Positions 1-7,854 are shown, counted from the first letter of the stretch. The stretch is DNA of 42,680 nt from Eubacterium sp. (GCA_017514785.1 JAFWIO010000068.1:1-42680), one strand, 5' to 3'. The notes: generated by a model from the letters alone, not told the origin. Program-made: numbers and translations.

Positions 1-842
1 GCAATTGAAAAATGCTCCTGAAGGAATATTGCTCCTGCAAAAACAGAAACAACTGTAGCCCATCCGATAAAAGTTGCTGTTCTATTTACTCCTATTAAAT
101 TAATTGCATTAATAGATAGGAAGAATGCAATAACCGAACATCCAATTCCTTGGAATAAAACTGCTGCCATGAAATGTTTATCTTTAAATGGTAATGTCAC
201 TAACTCATTAAAATTGTTCGTTATAAATGCTTCTCCTACCGCGAGCAAGACAAAGACAACCATTCCTGCTGCCACCATAATGTATGTTATTTCCATTCCT
301 GTGTATCCTTTGGCTTTGTCGGCGAAGACTGCATATAACGCATATCCCAAAACTGCTAACACTAGGAAGCCATAGCCCACAATAGATAAACTATATTCTA
401 CTCCCACTGCCACAACAGTTACTGTAACACCAATCACCGTTACTATAATTCCTGCTATCTGTAGCTTGCTCGGTTTCTTTTTCAAAATCAATGTGGATGC
501 CACCAATGTTGCCACTGGAATGCAGGCTAGAAACACTCCACTTTCTGTAGCTGTGGTCGAACTTATTCCAAATGTCTCACCTATGAAATATAATACGGGA
601 CTAAAGAAAGACACTATAAGCGCCGGCATCAATTTCTTCCCTTTAAGGTTTATTTTAATAATGCCTACTAACGCCAATATGCTCATCACAACAAACGCAA
701 GCATAAATCTCCAGCCTAATAAGAACAATTCACTAGATGTGCTTGTTACTTTTTTAGTGAACACATAACTTAAGCCATAGATTGTCTCACAACCTATGGC
801 ACTTAAGCATCCTATTAAAACTGTCTTTTTCTTTTTGTTCAA
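1..842 (-). CDS. EamA/DMT-family membrane transporter, 3' end outside window
   Basis: The minus strand reads 280 uninterrupted codons from a TTG at 842, preceded six bases upstream by AGGGAG, and runs off the left edge. The product is very hydrophobic and looks like about ten membrane helices in two repeated EamA halves. It has the short basic N-terminus and KKKPSKLQ-type inter-repeat loop usual for drug/metabolite transporters. Family members are about 290-310 residues, so only the last 15-30 residues should be missing. It is the last visible gene of the tight operon that begins with the acetyltransferase at 2124; only 13 bases separate it from the PNPOx-like gene. The substrate cannot be told from sequence. 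The family call is good; the TTG start rests on the ribosome binding site and the lack of a nearby ATG. Confidence 0.82.
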   Translation of the reverse strand, partial: MNKKKKTVLIGCLSAIGCETIYGLSYVFTKKVTSTSSELFLLGWRFMLAFVVMSILALVGIIKINLKGKKLMPALIVSFFSPVLYFIGETFGISSTTATESGVFLACIPVATLVASTLILKKKPSKLQIAGIIVTVIGVTVTVVAVGVEYSLSIVGYGFLVLAVLGYALYAVFADKAKGYTGMEITYIMVAAGMVVFVLLAVGEAFITNNFNELVTLPFKDKHFMAAVLFQGIGCSVIAFFLSINAINLIGVNRTATFIGWATVVSVFAGAIFLQEHFSI

Positions 843-855
843 TGAAGTCTCCCTA

Positions 856-1254
856 TTATTCCATCAAGTCAACACCTTCGCCCATGACCTCAATATCATA
901 GGCAGTTGCGTCTTCTAGATGGAACATCATCATTTTGTTGCCTGTCTCATCATTATAGATTTGACGTAGATGTGGCGCACTTTCCAAAGCCATCTCTGCA
1001 TACTTGTCGTCTTCCTCGAAGACAGCTTTTCCCGTATATCTCATCCAATGTCCATCTTCTTTTGCTGCCACAATCTCACATTTTGGATTGGCAAGAAGTT
1101 GTTTGTAAACTTCCTTGAAATCTCCAATACCAAAAAGTACTTTGTCGTCCACTTCTAAATGTAATCCCAAAGGTCTTACCTTAGGCTGATCTCCGTCTAC
1201 TGTTGCTAAGAAAAATACTCCTACTTCATTTAAAAAATCACTAACTTTACTCAT
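856..1254 (-). CDS. PNPOx-like flavin-binding split-barrel protein
   Basis: This 132-residue protein has the typical start of small pyridoxamine-phosphate-oxidase-like proteins: an N-terminal helix, then FFLATVDGDQPKVRPLG, the strand that lines the flavin phosphate site in the family. Later segments (VLFGIGDFKEVYKQL, CEIVAAKEDGHWMRYTGKA) fit the split beta-barrel. Such proteins bind FMN, F420 or heme and usually reduce small molecules, but the substrate is not predictable here. The ATG follows GGAGGATATAAAG. It lies 12 bases downstream of the 73-aa gene and 13 bases upstream of the EamA exporter, so all four genes are probably one transcript. A detoxification or stress role is only an inference from that company. 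Confidence 0.85.
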   Translation of the reverse strand: MSKVSDFLNEVGVFFLATVDGDQPKVRPLGLHLEVDDKVLFGIGDFKEVYKQLLANPKCEIVAAKEDGHWMRYTGKAVFEEDDKYAEMALESAPHLRQIYNDETGNKMMMFHLEDATAYDIEVMGEGVDLME

Positions 1255-1266
1255 CTTTATATCCTC

Positions 1267-1488
1267 CTAATATATCTTCTTAATGTCTCCTTGAATTCCA
1301 TATTCTCTTTTGAAATCCTCAAGTTCATTATTATTTCTAATAAACTTAACCTCATGAAATTCGCCAGACTCTATATCTCTAAATCCAGCAACTTGTTCTC
1401 CATTACAAATGCTAGCCTTAATAATAGGCTCTTTCTTTTCCGTATCATACAATGGTTTTATTGTTTTTTCTTTCTTTTTACCAAACAT
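1267..1488 (-). CDS. small conserved-looking protein of unknown function (73 aa)
   Basis: The ORF encodes 73 residues with a lysine-rich start (MFGKKKEK), a middle segment IKASICNGEQVAGFRD, and an acidic/aromatic end. No transmembrane segment or catalytic motif is visible. An AGGAG ribosome binding site sits just ahead of the ATG, and the gene fits tightly between its neighbours (9 bases after the acetyltransferase stop, 12 bases before the next start), which supports it being a real gene. Similar small proteins are, from memory, common in Lachnospiraceae, where their automatic annotation is unreliable. I do not assign a function. Confidence 0.7.
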   Translation of the reverse strand: MFGKKKEKTIKPLYDTEKKEPIIKASICNGEQVAGFRDIESGEFHEVKFIRNNNELEDFKREYGIQGDIKKIY

Positions 1489-1497
1489 GTTTTTCTC

Positions 1498-2124
1498 CTA
1501 ATCAAACAACTGTCCTGGAAGTTTTAATTTTTGCTTTGGCGGAAACGCTTTATCAAACTCTTCCACCTCATCATCTTTCACATAATAAACTTCCGGCGTC
1601 TGATAAACACCCGTTACATCATCTAAATATCCTGGTTTTAATTCTTTACAGAGAAAGAAAGAAGAATCCGCATCCTCTGGCAAATCATGATACCTTATCC
1701 CGAATTTACTTGAGTAATCAAAACCACTTTTTCCGTAAAAATCGATATTACCTTCGAAGAGGACTGCTCCAAAGCCCATCTCTTTTGCTTTCTCCACAGT
1801 ATAATCCAGTAGCATCTTGCCATAACCCTGGCGCTTTAGTTCTGGAGTTATACAAATAGGTCCCATCGTCAAAACATCTATCACTCTTCCATCGTCTGCC
1901 TCAATAACTGTTTTAGCAAACACATTTTGGCCTATTATCTTGCCAGCTTTTTCCATTACAAAGTTCAACTCGTTCACACACGAATCATCATTTCTTAGAA
2001 CATGCATTAAATAGTGTTCTTTACATCCCGGACAATAAACATTCCAAAAAGCTTCTCTTATTAAATTCTCATTTTCTCTATAATCTTCTTCTCTTTCTAG
2101 TCTAATAATTATGTCTTTATCCAT
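1498..2124 (-). CDS. GNAT-family N-acetyltransferase
   Basis: This 208-residue protein has a GNAT core: an N-terminal IIIRLEREEDY segment, a central VLTMGPICITPELKRQGYGKML that carries the acetyl-CoA pyrophosphate-binding R-x-x-G-x-G motif A, and AVLFEGNIDFYGKSGF, the motif B region. Members with this layout transfer acetyl from acetyl-CoA to an amine on an unidentified small molecule or protein. A CPGCKE pair of cysteines near residue 35 is unusual for the core and could bind metal. GGGGAG precedes the ATG. It is the first gene of a four-gene minus-strand operon that continues into the 73-aa protein, the PNPOx-like protein and the exporter. Confidence 0.88.
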   Translation of the reverse strand: MDKDIIIRLEREEDYRENENLIREAFWNVYCPGCKEHYLMHVLRNDDSCVNELNFVMEKAGKIIGQNVFAKTVIEADDGRVIDVLTMGPICITPELKRQGYGKMLLDYTVEKAKEMGFGAVLFEGNIDFYGKSGFDYSSKFGIRYHDLPEDADSSFFLCKELKPGYLDDVTGVYQTPEVYYVKDDEVEEFDKAFPPKQKLKLPGQLFD

Positions 2125-2224
2125 TAGCTACTCCCCTAGTTTTTCAATCGCATTTTGCTTTGTTCATTCTTTTTTATTTTAATGTAATTTAGATCTTTAG
2201 TAAAATATTTTTTATATTTTGATG

Positions 2225-2252
2225 TTGACCTTTTATTATTATTAGTTATAAT
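2225..2252 (+). promoter_or_regulatory. sigma-A promoter driving hairpin RNA A
   Basis: TTGACC at 2225-2230 and TATAAT at 2247-2252 are separated by 16 bases. The predicted start at about 2259-2261 falls on the first base of the hairpin that follows. Nothing protein-coding lies downstream on this strand, so the promoter appears dedicated to the RNA. Confidence 0.75.
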
Positions 2253-2259
2253 TAAGTGC

Positions 2260-2325
2260 AGAAAGAAGTGGGTCTGTACCATCTGACCTTAGTGTCTCAA
2301 GGTGGGTTACTCGCTTCTTTCTTTA
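2260..2325 (+). ncRNA. hairpin small RNA A (new family, copy 1)
   Basis: A perfect 8-bp outer stem pairs GAAAGAAG (2261-2268) with CTTCTTTC (2314-2321). It can be extended by TGGG pairing with CTCG. An inner ACCTT/AAGGT hairpin lies between, and a U-rich tail follows. The 5' and 3' cores, TGGGTCTGTACC and GGGTTACTCG, recur in copies B and C. The predicted RNA is about 60-65 nt and runs convergently into the stop codon of the 175-aa gene at 2323, touching its last bases. The opposite strand reads IKKEASNPP, a relic of the C-terminal motif of that protein family. Function unknown; antisense or protein-binding RNA is inference. Confidence 0.6.
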
Positions 2326-2850
2326 TGCAAAGAAATCCACACTATCTTCTTTTTTTATATTAACCAAATCATACAAAAACAGTTTCCCACTTATACTTTT
2401 TCTAACTACTAGAGTTCCAATATAAATATTGTATCTCTCAATAATCATTTCATTACTCATAACCGGTAATGCAAAACGCGTCAAATATCTATGCCATCCT
2501 TTTCCTGCTTTCTTTCTGTTTTTCTCTTTATAATTGGCACTTTCACTTGTTTTTCTCGAAATTTTTATTAATTCCCTAATCCCCTGCGAAGCATTAGCCT
2601 TTGCTTTTCGATATGGTCCTCTTGTTCTGTAAGTATCTTGCGAACTTGTGTACTCATCTGGAAAGTCAGAAGCAATATGTATTGATTCCTTTGTTTCATC
2701 AACTTCTATTATTTCTCCTAAATATTTTTTTAAATACTTTTCTACTTTTTTCCATGGAACACTTCTTTTCCCATAAAAAATTATTTCATTAATTACTACA
2801 ACTTTTCTGCCTTTTTTATCTAATGCAAATCTAACTTTAGATTCTTTCAT
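2323..2850 (-). CDS. stand-alone phage/mobile-element nuclease-like (polyvalent-protein type) domain protein, 175 aa
   Basis: The 175 residues follow a layout I associate with nuclease-like domains at the ends of phage and mobile-element polyvalent proteins (LPD/PBECR type). There is an early VVI segment, a helical WKKVEKYLKKYLG, a basic central KAKANASQGIREL region, a W-x-R-Y-L-T-RF segment, and a C-terminal RY-x-I-Y-I-G strand followed by LYDLVNIKKEDS. It is basic and has no membrane segment or signal. The family call rests on recalled pattern, so the RNase idea is weak. It has a good GGAGGG ribosome binding site. Unusually, it is bracketed by two hairpin RNAs on the other strand and interrupts the usual neighbourhood downstream of comEC. 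The 37-aa ORF at 37017-37130 shares its last ~23 residues. Confidence 0.7.
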   Translation of the reverse strand: MKESKVRFALDKKGRKVVVINEIIFYGKRSVPWKKVEKYLKKYLGEIIEVDETKESIHIASDFPDEYTSSQDTYRTRGPYRKAKANASQGIRELIKISRKTSESANYKEKNRKKAGKGWHRYLTRFALPVMSNEMIIERYNIYIGTLVVRKSISGKLFLYDLVNIKKEDSVDFFA

Positions 2851-2866
2851 ACTTTTATCCCTCCTA

Positions 2867-2895
2867 TTGACTTACATCCTATCTGAAACTATAAT
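2867..2895 (+). promoter_or_regulatory. sigma-A promoter driving hairpin RNA B
   Basis: TTGACT at 2867-2872 and TATAAT at 2890-2895 are separated by 17 bases. The predicted start at about 2902 coincides with the base of hairpin B. The -35 box lies only 2 bases from the Shine-Dalgarno sequence of the divergent 175-aa gene, so polymerase binding here could also affect that gene. Confidence 0.78.
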
Positions 2896-2901
2896 CTTTT
2901 T

Positions 2902-2977
2902 GAAAGAAGGACGTTGGTTTTTTACCACCCGACATTCTAGTCACAGGGTGGGGTGCTCGCGTCCTTCTTTTATTGTT
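2902..2977 (+). ncRNA. hairpin small RNA B (new family, copy 2)
   Basis: An 11-bp perfect outer stem pairs 2903-2913 (AAAGAAGGACG) with 2960-2970. Inside it CCACCC (2925-2930) pairs with GGGTGG (2946-2951), capped by a GAC/GTC-containing loop. The tail TTTTATTGTTTTT resembles a terminator. The cores TTGGTTTTTTACC and GGTGCTCG match copies A and C, while the stem sequences differ but stay complementary. It runs toward the comEC stop at 2980 on the other strand. If the 175-aa gene is transcribed by read-through from comEC, RNA B is complementary to its 5' leader. Confidence 0.6.
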
Positions 2978-2979
2978 TT

Positions 2980-5448
2980 TCAACTAGAATCTTTAATATA
3001 GCTATCAATTATCAAATCTTTTTTATTGGTAATAATACTTATCCCACCACTTTCGTCTGTTCGGATAATCTTACAGCCAATACTATCCAATCGATGTATA
3101 ACCTCCGGCGTAGGATGGCCGTATCTATTTCCTTTTCCTGATGAAAGTATTCCTATCTTTGGCATTATTGCCCTTAGGAAATCTTCAGACGATGAATATT
3201 TAGATCCGTGATGTCCTACTTTTAAAACTGTGTACTGTTTCAAATCTTTAATATATGTTTCCTGCGTCGAAGTTAGATCTCCCGTCAGCAGCACTGAGTA
3301 TTTTCCATACTCAACACCCAAAACAATCGAATAATCATTCAAGTCATCCGAAGATGTATCCGACGTAGGATGTAGACATTTGAGCTTTGTGTCACCAAAC
3401 TCTAAAAAATCGCCTTTCTTAATAGAGTGAACTTCTATCCCTCTATCTATAGCAACCTCGCGAATCGACATTAAGTGTTCATCATATTCTTTCATATACG
3501 GAAGCACTATGTTCTTTATCTTTATTCCGCTCATATCGCTATTTAGAATTTCGATAACACCCGAGATGTGGTCTAAGTCCCCATGTGTTAGAAACCAATA
3601 ATCTATAGTTGAATTGCACTGAGACTTTAGGTATGAAATGATTCGATATTTTCCAACTTCTTTTACCGTTGTACTTCCACCATCCACCATTATGTTTGTC
3701 CCGTCACTGCACTTGATATGGATTCCATCTCCCTGCCCGACATCAAGAAAAATTGTCTCTAGTCCGGGCGAGAAAATGTTTAAATGAACTATTACTGGTT
3801 TTAAATACAACATACTTTCGAGAACGACAAAGAGCACGGCCACAACCATCCTGCGTCTTTTTGTCATTAAGAGTTCTGCTTTCTTTTCCTTTTTTATTTG
3901 CCTTAAATCTTTTCCACTCTTCTCGAATGTTTTTTTCGACAGTTCTCTAACCTTTTTTCTATGAGAAAAGAAAAACAAAACTCCAAAAAGCAATATATAG
4001 TACATAATAATTATGTAAACTGATGGTTTTCCTACTACTACACTCGAAAATGGAAGCATACTAATCAACTTTGGAAGACCAGTATACAAATCCAAAATCA
4101 AACATCCAGGAATAATCAATATAGATCCTAGCCACTTGGCAAACAGCCCACCTACTATTCCTAGCACTCCTGATACTATAACTATTCCCATAAGAGGAAC
4201 TACTATCAAGTTTAGAATGAACGAATAAGTCGGTAGCTGATAATAGTAATATGCAATGATTGGCGCCATAAACACACTGATATTTAAACTAAACAATACA
4301 GCATTAATAGTCTTATGTTTAATAATTATGTAAACTAGATGCCTTTTCTCATTTTCACTGGCATTCTTGTCTAATTCTCTAGCACTGAATTTATTTTTTA
4401 AACCTAGTAAATAAAAAACTTTTGGCCAGACAATTAGTATGCCAATGATTGCTGCAAATGACATTTGAAATCCAGAATTTAAAATGACAAACGGATTCCA
4501 TAAAAGCAAAAAGATTCCAGCTAAACTTATTGAAGTTACTTTATCGTTCCATCTGCCTAACATCTGTCCTAAGACCAAACATAAAAACATTACAACTGCA
4601 CGGATGGTCGATATTCCCATCCCAGACATTATGGCAAAAGCTACCACAGCAAAAAGAGAAACTGAACCAGACACTACATATCCAAACTTTCGTCTTAAAA
4701 GTTTGAAAAAGAACAATCCAATAAAACTGATATGCAATCCACTTATCGCAAGCAAATGTGCTATACCAGATACTGAATAAAGTTCCTTCGTGGTATCGTC
4801 CAATTCCGCCTTATCCCCGATCAATATGGCAGAATAAACCCCCGCCTTATCTTTTGAACAAATATCATTAAGGATCTCTTTTATCTGAACCCGTAGGTCA
4901 TACAAACCCTGCCGCAGCAAATCATACGAGTCATCTTTCACCTTGGCAGAATCGCCATAAATCATCCCATAGATTCCAAGTGACATATTGTGTTCTCTCA
5001 TATCAAAGTTTCCAGGATTCCTCGCCTGTTCAAAATGCTTAAACTCCCCTTCCACTTTCACCACATTTCCTACTTTTACATCTGGCTCGTCAAAGAAATA
5101 GACAATTACTTCACCCAAATAGTTGTCACCATTCCAAGTATCATCTAAGTAGAGAGAATACGAATTCTTTGTCGGGGAAATCTTTTCGACATTTCCATAT
5201 ACACTAATATCCCCTTCTTCATAATTCCAAGCCCTGTCCCTTACTTTTACTTCGTTTGAAGTAATCAAAAAGCCTATTAGGGCACCAAAAAAAATCATCG
5301 CTACAAACTTCCACTGTGTTTTAGCGATGATTTTTATAATTATGGACGCGGCAACAATGGGTAATAACACCCATGCTCCCCCGTAAATCATGGCAACTAT
5401 CTCTCCAAGTAACAAGGCCAAAAACAAATTTAAAATTGGCCGTTTGAT
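2980..5448 (-). CDS. comEC: ComEC/Rec2 DNA-uptake channel protein
   Basis: ComEC is the membrane channel that carries single-stranded DNA into the cytoplasm during transformation. The protein has N-terminal membrane helices and an OB-like region, a central Competence domain with about eight helices (LLAISGLHISFIGLFFF is its hallmark), and a C-terminal metallo-beta-lactamase-like domain with THGDLDHISG (the H-x-D-x-D-H motif) and VGHHGSKYS. Total length is about 820 residues, slightly long for the family. Start choice is difficult: the first ordinary codon in frame is TTG at 5427 with no ribosome binding site. AAAGAGGTG at 5454-5462 instead points to ATC at 5448 (giving M-K-R-P-I-L, the usual ComEC beginning) or ATT at 5451. 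I use 5448. It is the last gene of the comEA operon. Confidence 0.92.
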   Translation of the reverse strand: MKRPILNLFLALLLGEIVAMIYGGAWVLLPIVAASIIIKIIAKTQWKFVAMIFFGALIGFLITSNEVKVRDRAWNYEEGDISVYGNVEKISPTKNSYSLYLDDTWNGDNYLGEVIVYFFDEPDVKVGNVVKVEGEFKHFEQARNPGNFDMREHNMSLGIYGMIYGDSAKVKDDSYDLLRQGLYDLRVQIKEILNDICSKDKAGVYSAILIGDKAELDDTTKELYSVSGIAHLLAISGLHISFIGLFFFKLLRRKFGYVVSGSVSLFAVVAFAIMSGMGISTIRAVVMFLCLVLGQMLGRWNDKVTSISLAGIFLLLWNPFVILNSGFQMSFAAIIGILIVWPKVFYLLGLKNKFSARELDKNASENEKRHLVYIIIKHKTINAVLFSLNISVFMAPIIAYYYYQLPTYSFILNLIVVPLMGIVIVSGVLGIVGGLFAKWLGSILIIPGCLILDLYTGLPKLISMLPFSSVVVGKPSVYIIIMYYILLFGVLFFFSHRKKVRELSKKTFEKSGKDLRQIKKEKKAELLMTKRRRMVVAVLFVVLESMLYLKPVIVHLNIFSPGLETIFLDVGQGDGIHIKCSDGTNIMVDGGSTTVKEVGKYRIISYLKSQCNSTIDYWFLTHGDLDHISGVIEILNSDMSGIKIKNIVLPYMKEYDEHLMSIREVAIDRGIEVHSIKKGDFLEFGDTKLKCLHPTSDTSSDDLNDYSIVLGVEYGKYSVLLTGDLTSTQETYIKDLKQYTVLKVGHHGSKYSSSEDFLRAIMPKIGILSSGKGNRYGHPTPEVIHRLDSIGCKIIRTDESGGISIITNKKDLIIDSYIKDSS

Positions 5449-5464
5449 AATTGCACCTCTTTCT

Positions 5465-6388
5465 TTATTCTGTTTCTACTATATCCAAATTTCTGATTAG
5501 TGGTTCACTGAGCGAAATCTTCTTGTGGTACATAATGTCGGAATCTCTATTCACCGTAATCTGCACTTCGTGAATATCATTTAGTTCGCAAAGCGAGTTT
5601 ACAATTGAGTAAATACAAACTTCATCTAGTACACCACTTCGCTCTCTCAAGAATGAATCGTCAAAGTCCACATAACAAATATTATTTGACGTGGAAACAC
5701 TGCGCAATTTAACATTCTTATTTAGAGTAGCTGTGTATCCGTCTTTGTCTGGACCGCTAATCAATTTTCTTACGATAAACTCTTCTTTTGACTTATTTCC
5801 GTAGTTTGCATTTTTAAGCTCGTACTTCTTTAATTTGGCCCCCTCATCATTTCCAAAGTAAAGCAAGAAATCGGCTCTTGCAAACTGGTCGTCGCCACCG
5901 CGTAGCATTGATACAAAGCTGGACGCATCCATGATGCCCATTCTCGAACCTGCCACCTTCTCGTAAGGTTTATCTTCCACAGTAAATTCTATACCATCTA
6001 CCGCATTTATCTGTATTAATGTGAGAACAACTGCCGCTCTACACATTACTTCTCTCTGGTTTTCAAGTTGATTGTACTCACTGTTAAAATCAACTGTAAT
6101 TATTCCGTTTTCTAGTTTAAATCCATTGACAATTACGTTTTCTGGAACTGCCGCCTTATCACCTTTGTCGTCACCGTCTTTTGACAAAGCATCCAAAAGG
6201 TCTGTTATCTGGCTGTTGGCATTATCAGATTTAACCCTATACTCTTCTTTGTTAAGATTATCCCCAGCCTTGTTGATAAAATAGACAAACATACCAGACG
6301 TCTGCTCTTTTTCAGCTTCGCTGCAGCCGAAAAGAGAAATCGTCAAAGAAAGTATCATTATTAAACTTAAAATTCTTCTAATCTTCAT
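5465..6388 (-). CDS. GerMN-domain lipoprotein
   Basis: The 307-residue protein begins with a lipoprotein signal (LSLTISLFGC, lipidated Cys22) and then has two GerMN-like repeats, roughly residues 50-165 and 185-300. Each contains a G-I-I-T-V-D-F or N-x-C-Y-V-D-F strand and a helix with VVLTLIQI or CIYSIVNSL. GerM of Bacillus has the same two-repeat layout and acts at the cell wall. The family often sits next to two-component systems. Its start overlaps the end of the histidine kinase, with the GAAGAG of the kinase's last codons serving as ribosome binding site, so the two are translationally coupled. A role as extracytoplasmic partner of the kinase is an inference from position. Confidence 0.85.
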   Translation of the reverse strand: MKIRRILSLIMILSLTISLFGCSEAEKEQTSGMFVYFINKAGDNLNKEEYRVKSDNANSQITDLLDALSKDGDDKGDKAAVPENVIVNGFKLENGIITVDFNSEYNQLENQREVMCRAAVVLTLIQINAVDGIEFTVEDKPYEKVAGSRMGIMDASSFVSMLRGGDDQFARADFLLYFGNDEGAKLKKYELKNANYGNKSKEEFIVRKLISGPDKDGYTATLNKNVKLRSVSTSNNICYVDFDDSFLRERSGVLDEVCIYSIVNSLCELNDIHEVQITVNRDSDIMYHKKISLSEPLIRNLDIVETE

Positions 6389-6390
6389 AA

Positions 6391-7854
6391 TTACTCTTCA
6401 ATATATTTTAGAGGTATACGCACTGTAAATGTAGTGCCCTCTTCCTCTTTACTGTGAACACCTATAGAACCGTGGTGTCTCTTAACAATCTCCTTAGTAA
6501 TAGCAAGTCCAAGTCCGGAACCGCCAGTCTCTCTTGCTCTAGCCTTATCCACACGGAAGAAGCGTTCGAACACTCTGTCTTGATCTTCTTCTGGAATACC
6601 AATACCAGTATCTTGTACTTTGAAGTAGAAATACTGATGGTCGGCATTAAGGCTGACTGTAACTGTTCCATCTACCTGGTTATATTTGATAGCATTCTCA
6701 ACTAAATTTGTAACAACTCTGGCAAACTTAAGCTCGTCCACATCTGCAATGATAGGACGAAAACTCTCGTATACTACCTCGATATTTTTCTCCTCAGCAA
6801 TAGGCTTAACAGTCTTAAGCACTGACTCTAAAACATCGTTAATATTTACTTGAGAAATGTTAATCTCATTTTCTACATTTTCTGTATTCACAAGTTCGAG
6901 AAGGTCGTTAATAATCTGGCTCTCACGCTCAATCTCATTTGAGATATCAACCAAGAACTCTTGATACATTTCTTCAGGCGCACCCTCTGCACCTACCAAA
7001 GAATCCGCAAGCACCTTCATCGAAGTAATAGGCGTCTTTAATTCGTGAGACACGTTCGATACAAAGTCATCTCGTTTCTTCTGCTCTGCATAGAAGTTAT
7101 CTATCATTGTATTGAAATCACTAAGAATCTGTTTAACCTCAGTGTAATCCTTAATCTCATCCAAGTTTTCCACACCTCTTCTGTGCTTAACATCTTTGAT
7201 AATCTCGCCCACTCGCTTGATTGGTCTTGCAAAGAATTTGGCGCAGATGAATGCTACTACCAACGCAAAGATAGCGCCCAAGGCAAAGGCAATCCATACT
7301 ACTCGTCTAACATCGCTTCTATAGTTTGAAATATTTGCTGTGGAATAGTTAGTACAAAGAACACCTACAGTCTTCTTTATAGAGCCCTCATCCACTGTGG
7401 TAATAGTAGCAACTAGTGGAATTGAAAACTCGATATACTCTAGGTCTTTGTTTTCTTCCATCACATCTTCGCCCTTCAAAGCCTTGAAGACGTTTTTAGA
7501 AATACTAGTGTTTCCAATATCTTCACTCTTTGAGTCTTCACGAATAATACATGCCGTGTCAATTATCTGGATACGCGCATCAAACTCGTTCGACAAAAGG
7601 TTAATCTGTGCATTCACAGCCTCGGATTCCTTTTTATCCAAGTAGCCGCTGCTAATAATATTATTTTTAAGCATTACATTGTTAGACTTGTACTCCTCTA
7701 GGCGGTTGTTGTAATACTTAGAAGTTGACACATTAAGAAATATTGTGCCTATCACAAGAATAGGCACAATAATAACAATCAATGTAACAACGAATATCGA
7801 AAATTCGAAGCTCTTTATGTAATTTAAAATTAAATCAAGCTTTTTATTTTTCAT
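6391..7854 (-). CDS. sensor histidine kinase (HAMP, HisKA, HATPase_c)
   Basis: This 487-residue kinase has a first membrane helix near residues 18-42, an extracytoplasmic sensor domain to about 182, a second helix near 184-207, and HAMP to about 260. The dimerisation/phosphoacceptor helix carries SHELKTPITS with His270. The ATP-binding domain shows the N box (NLVENAIKY), the G1 box (DTGIGIPEEDQ), the F box (VFERFFRVD) and the G2 box (GGSGLGLAI). It phosphorylates the regulator encoded immediately upstream (stop at 7859, start at 7854). The layout resembles WalK/PhoR-type kinases but lacks a PAS domain. The signal is unknown. Confidence 0.95.
   Translation of the reverse strand: MKNKKLDLILNYIKSFEFSIFVVTLIVIIVPILVIGTIFLNVSTSKYYNNRLEEYKSNNVMLKNNIISSGYLDKKESEAVNAQINLLSNEFDARIQIIDTACIIREDSKSEDIGNTSISKNVFKALKGEDVMEENKDLEYIEFSIPLVATITTVDEGSIKKTVGVLCTNYSTANISNYRSDVRRVVWIAFALGAIFALVVAFICAKFFARPIKRVGEIIKDVKHRRGVENLDEIKDYTEVKQILSDFNTMIDNFYAEQKKRDDFVSNVSHELKTPITSMKVLADSLVGAEGAPEEMYQEFLVDISNEIERESQIINDLLELVNTENVENEINISQVNINDVLESVLKTVKPIAEEKNIEVVYESFRPIIADVDELKFARVVTNLVENAIKYNQVDGTVTVSLNADHQYFYFKVQDTGIGIPEEDQDRVFERFFRVDKARARETGGSGLGLAITKEIVKRHHGSIGVHSKEEEGTTFTVRIPLKYIEE

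Noticed and set aside
466-768. Plus-strand ORF of 100 codons
   Set aside because: It lies antisense inside the EamA transporter, which has a good start, ribosome binding site and family features; no ribosome binding site for this frame.
1452-1859. Plus-strand ORF of 135 codons
   Set aside because: Antisense to the acetyltransferase gene, low-complexity translation and no recognisable motif.
2260-2325. Hairpins as plain terminators of the minus-strand genes
   Set aside because: On the minus strand copies A and B are not followed by a proper T-run, while on the plus strand all three have U-rich tails and upstream promoters.
2260-2977. Hairpins A and B as the ends of a transposable element around the 175-aa gene
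   Set aside because: Both are in the same orientation, not inverted; they have their own promoters, no transposase and no visible target duplication, and copy C stands without the full gene. A cassette relation is still possible and is listed as a finding.
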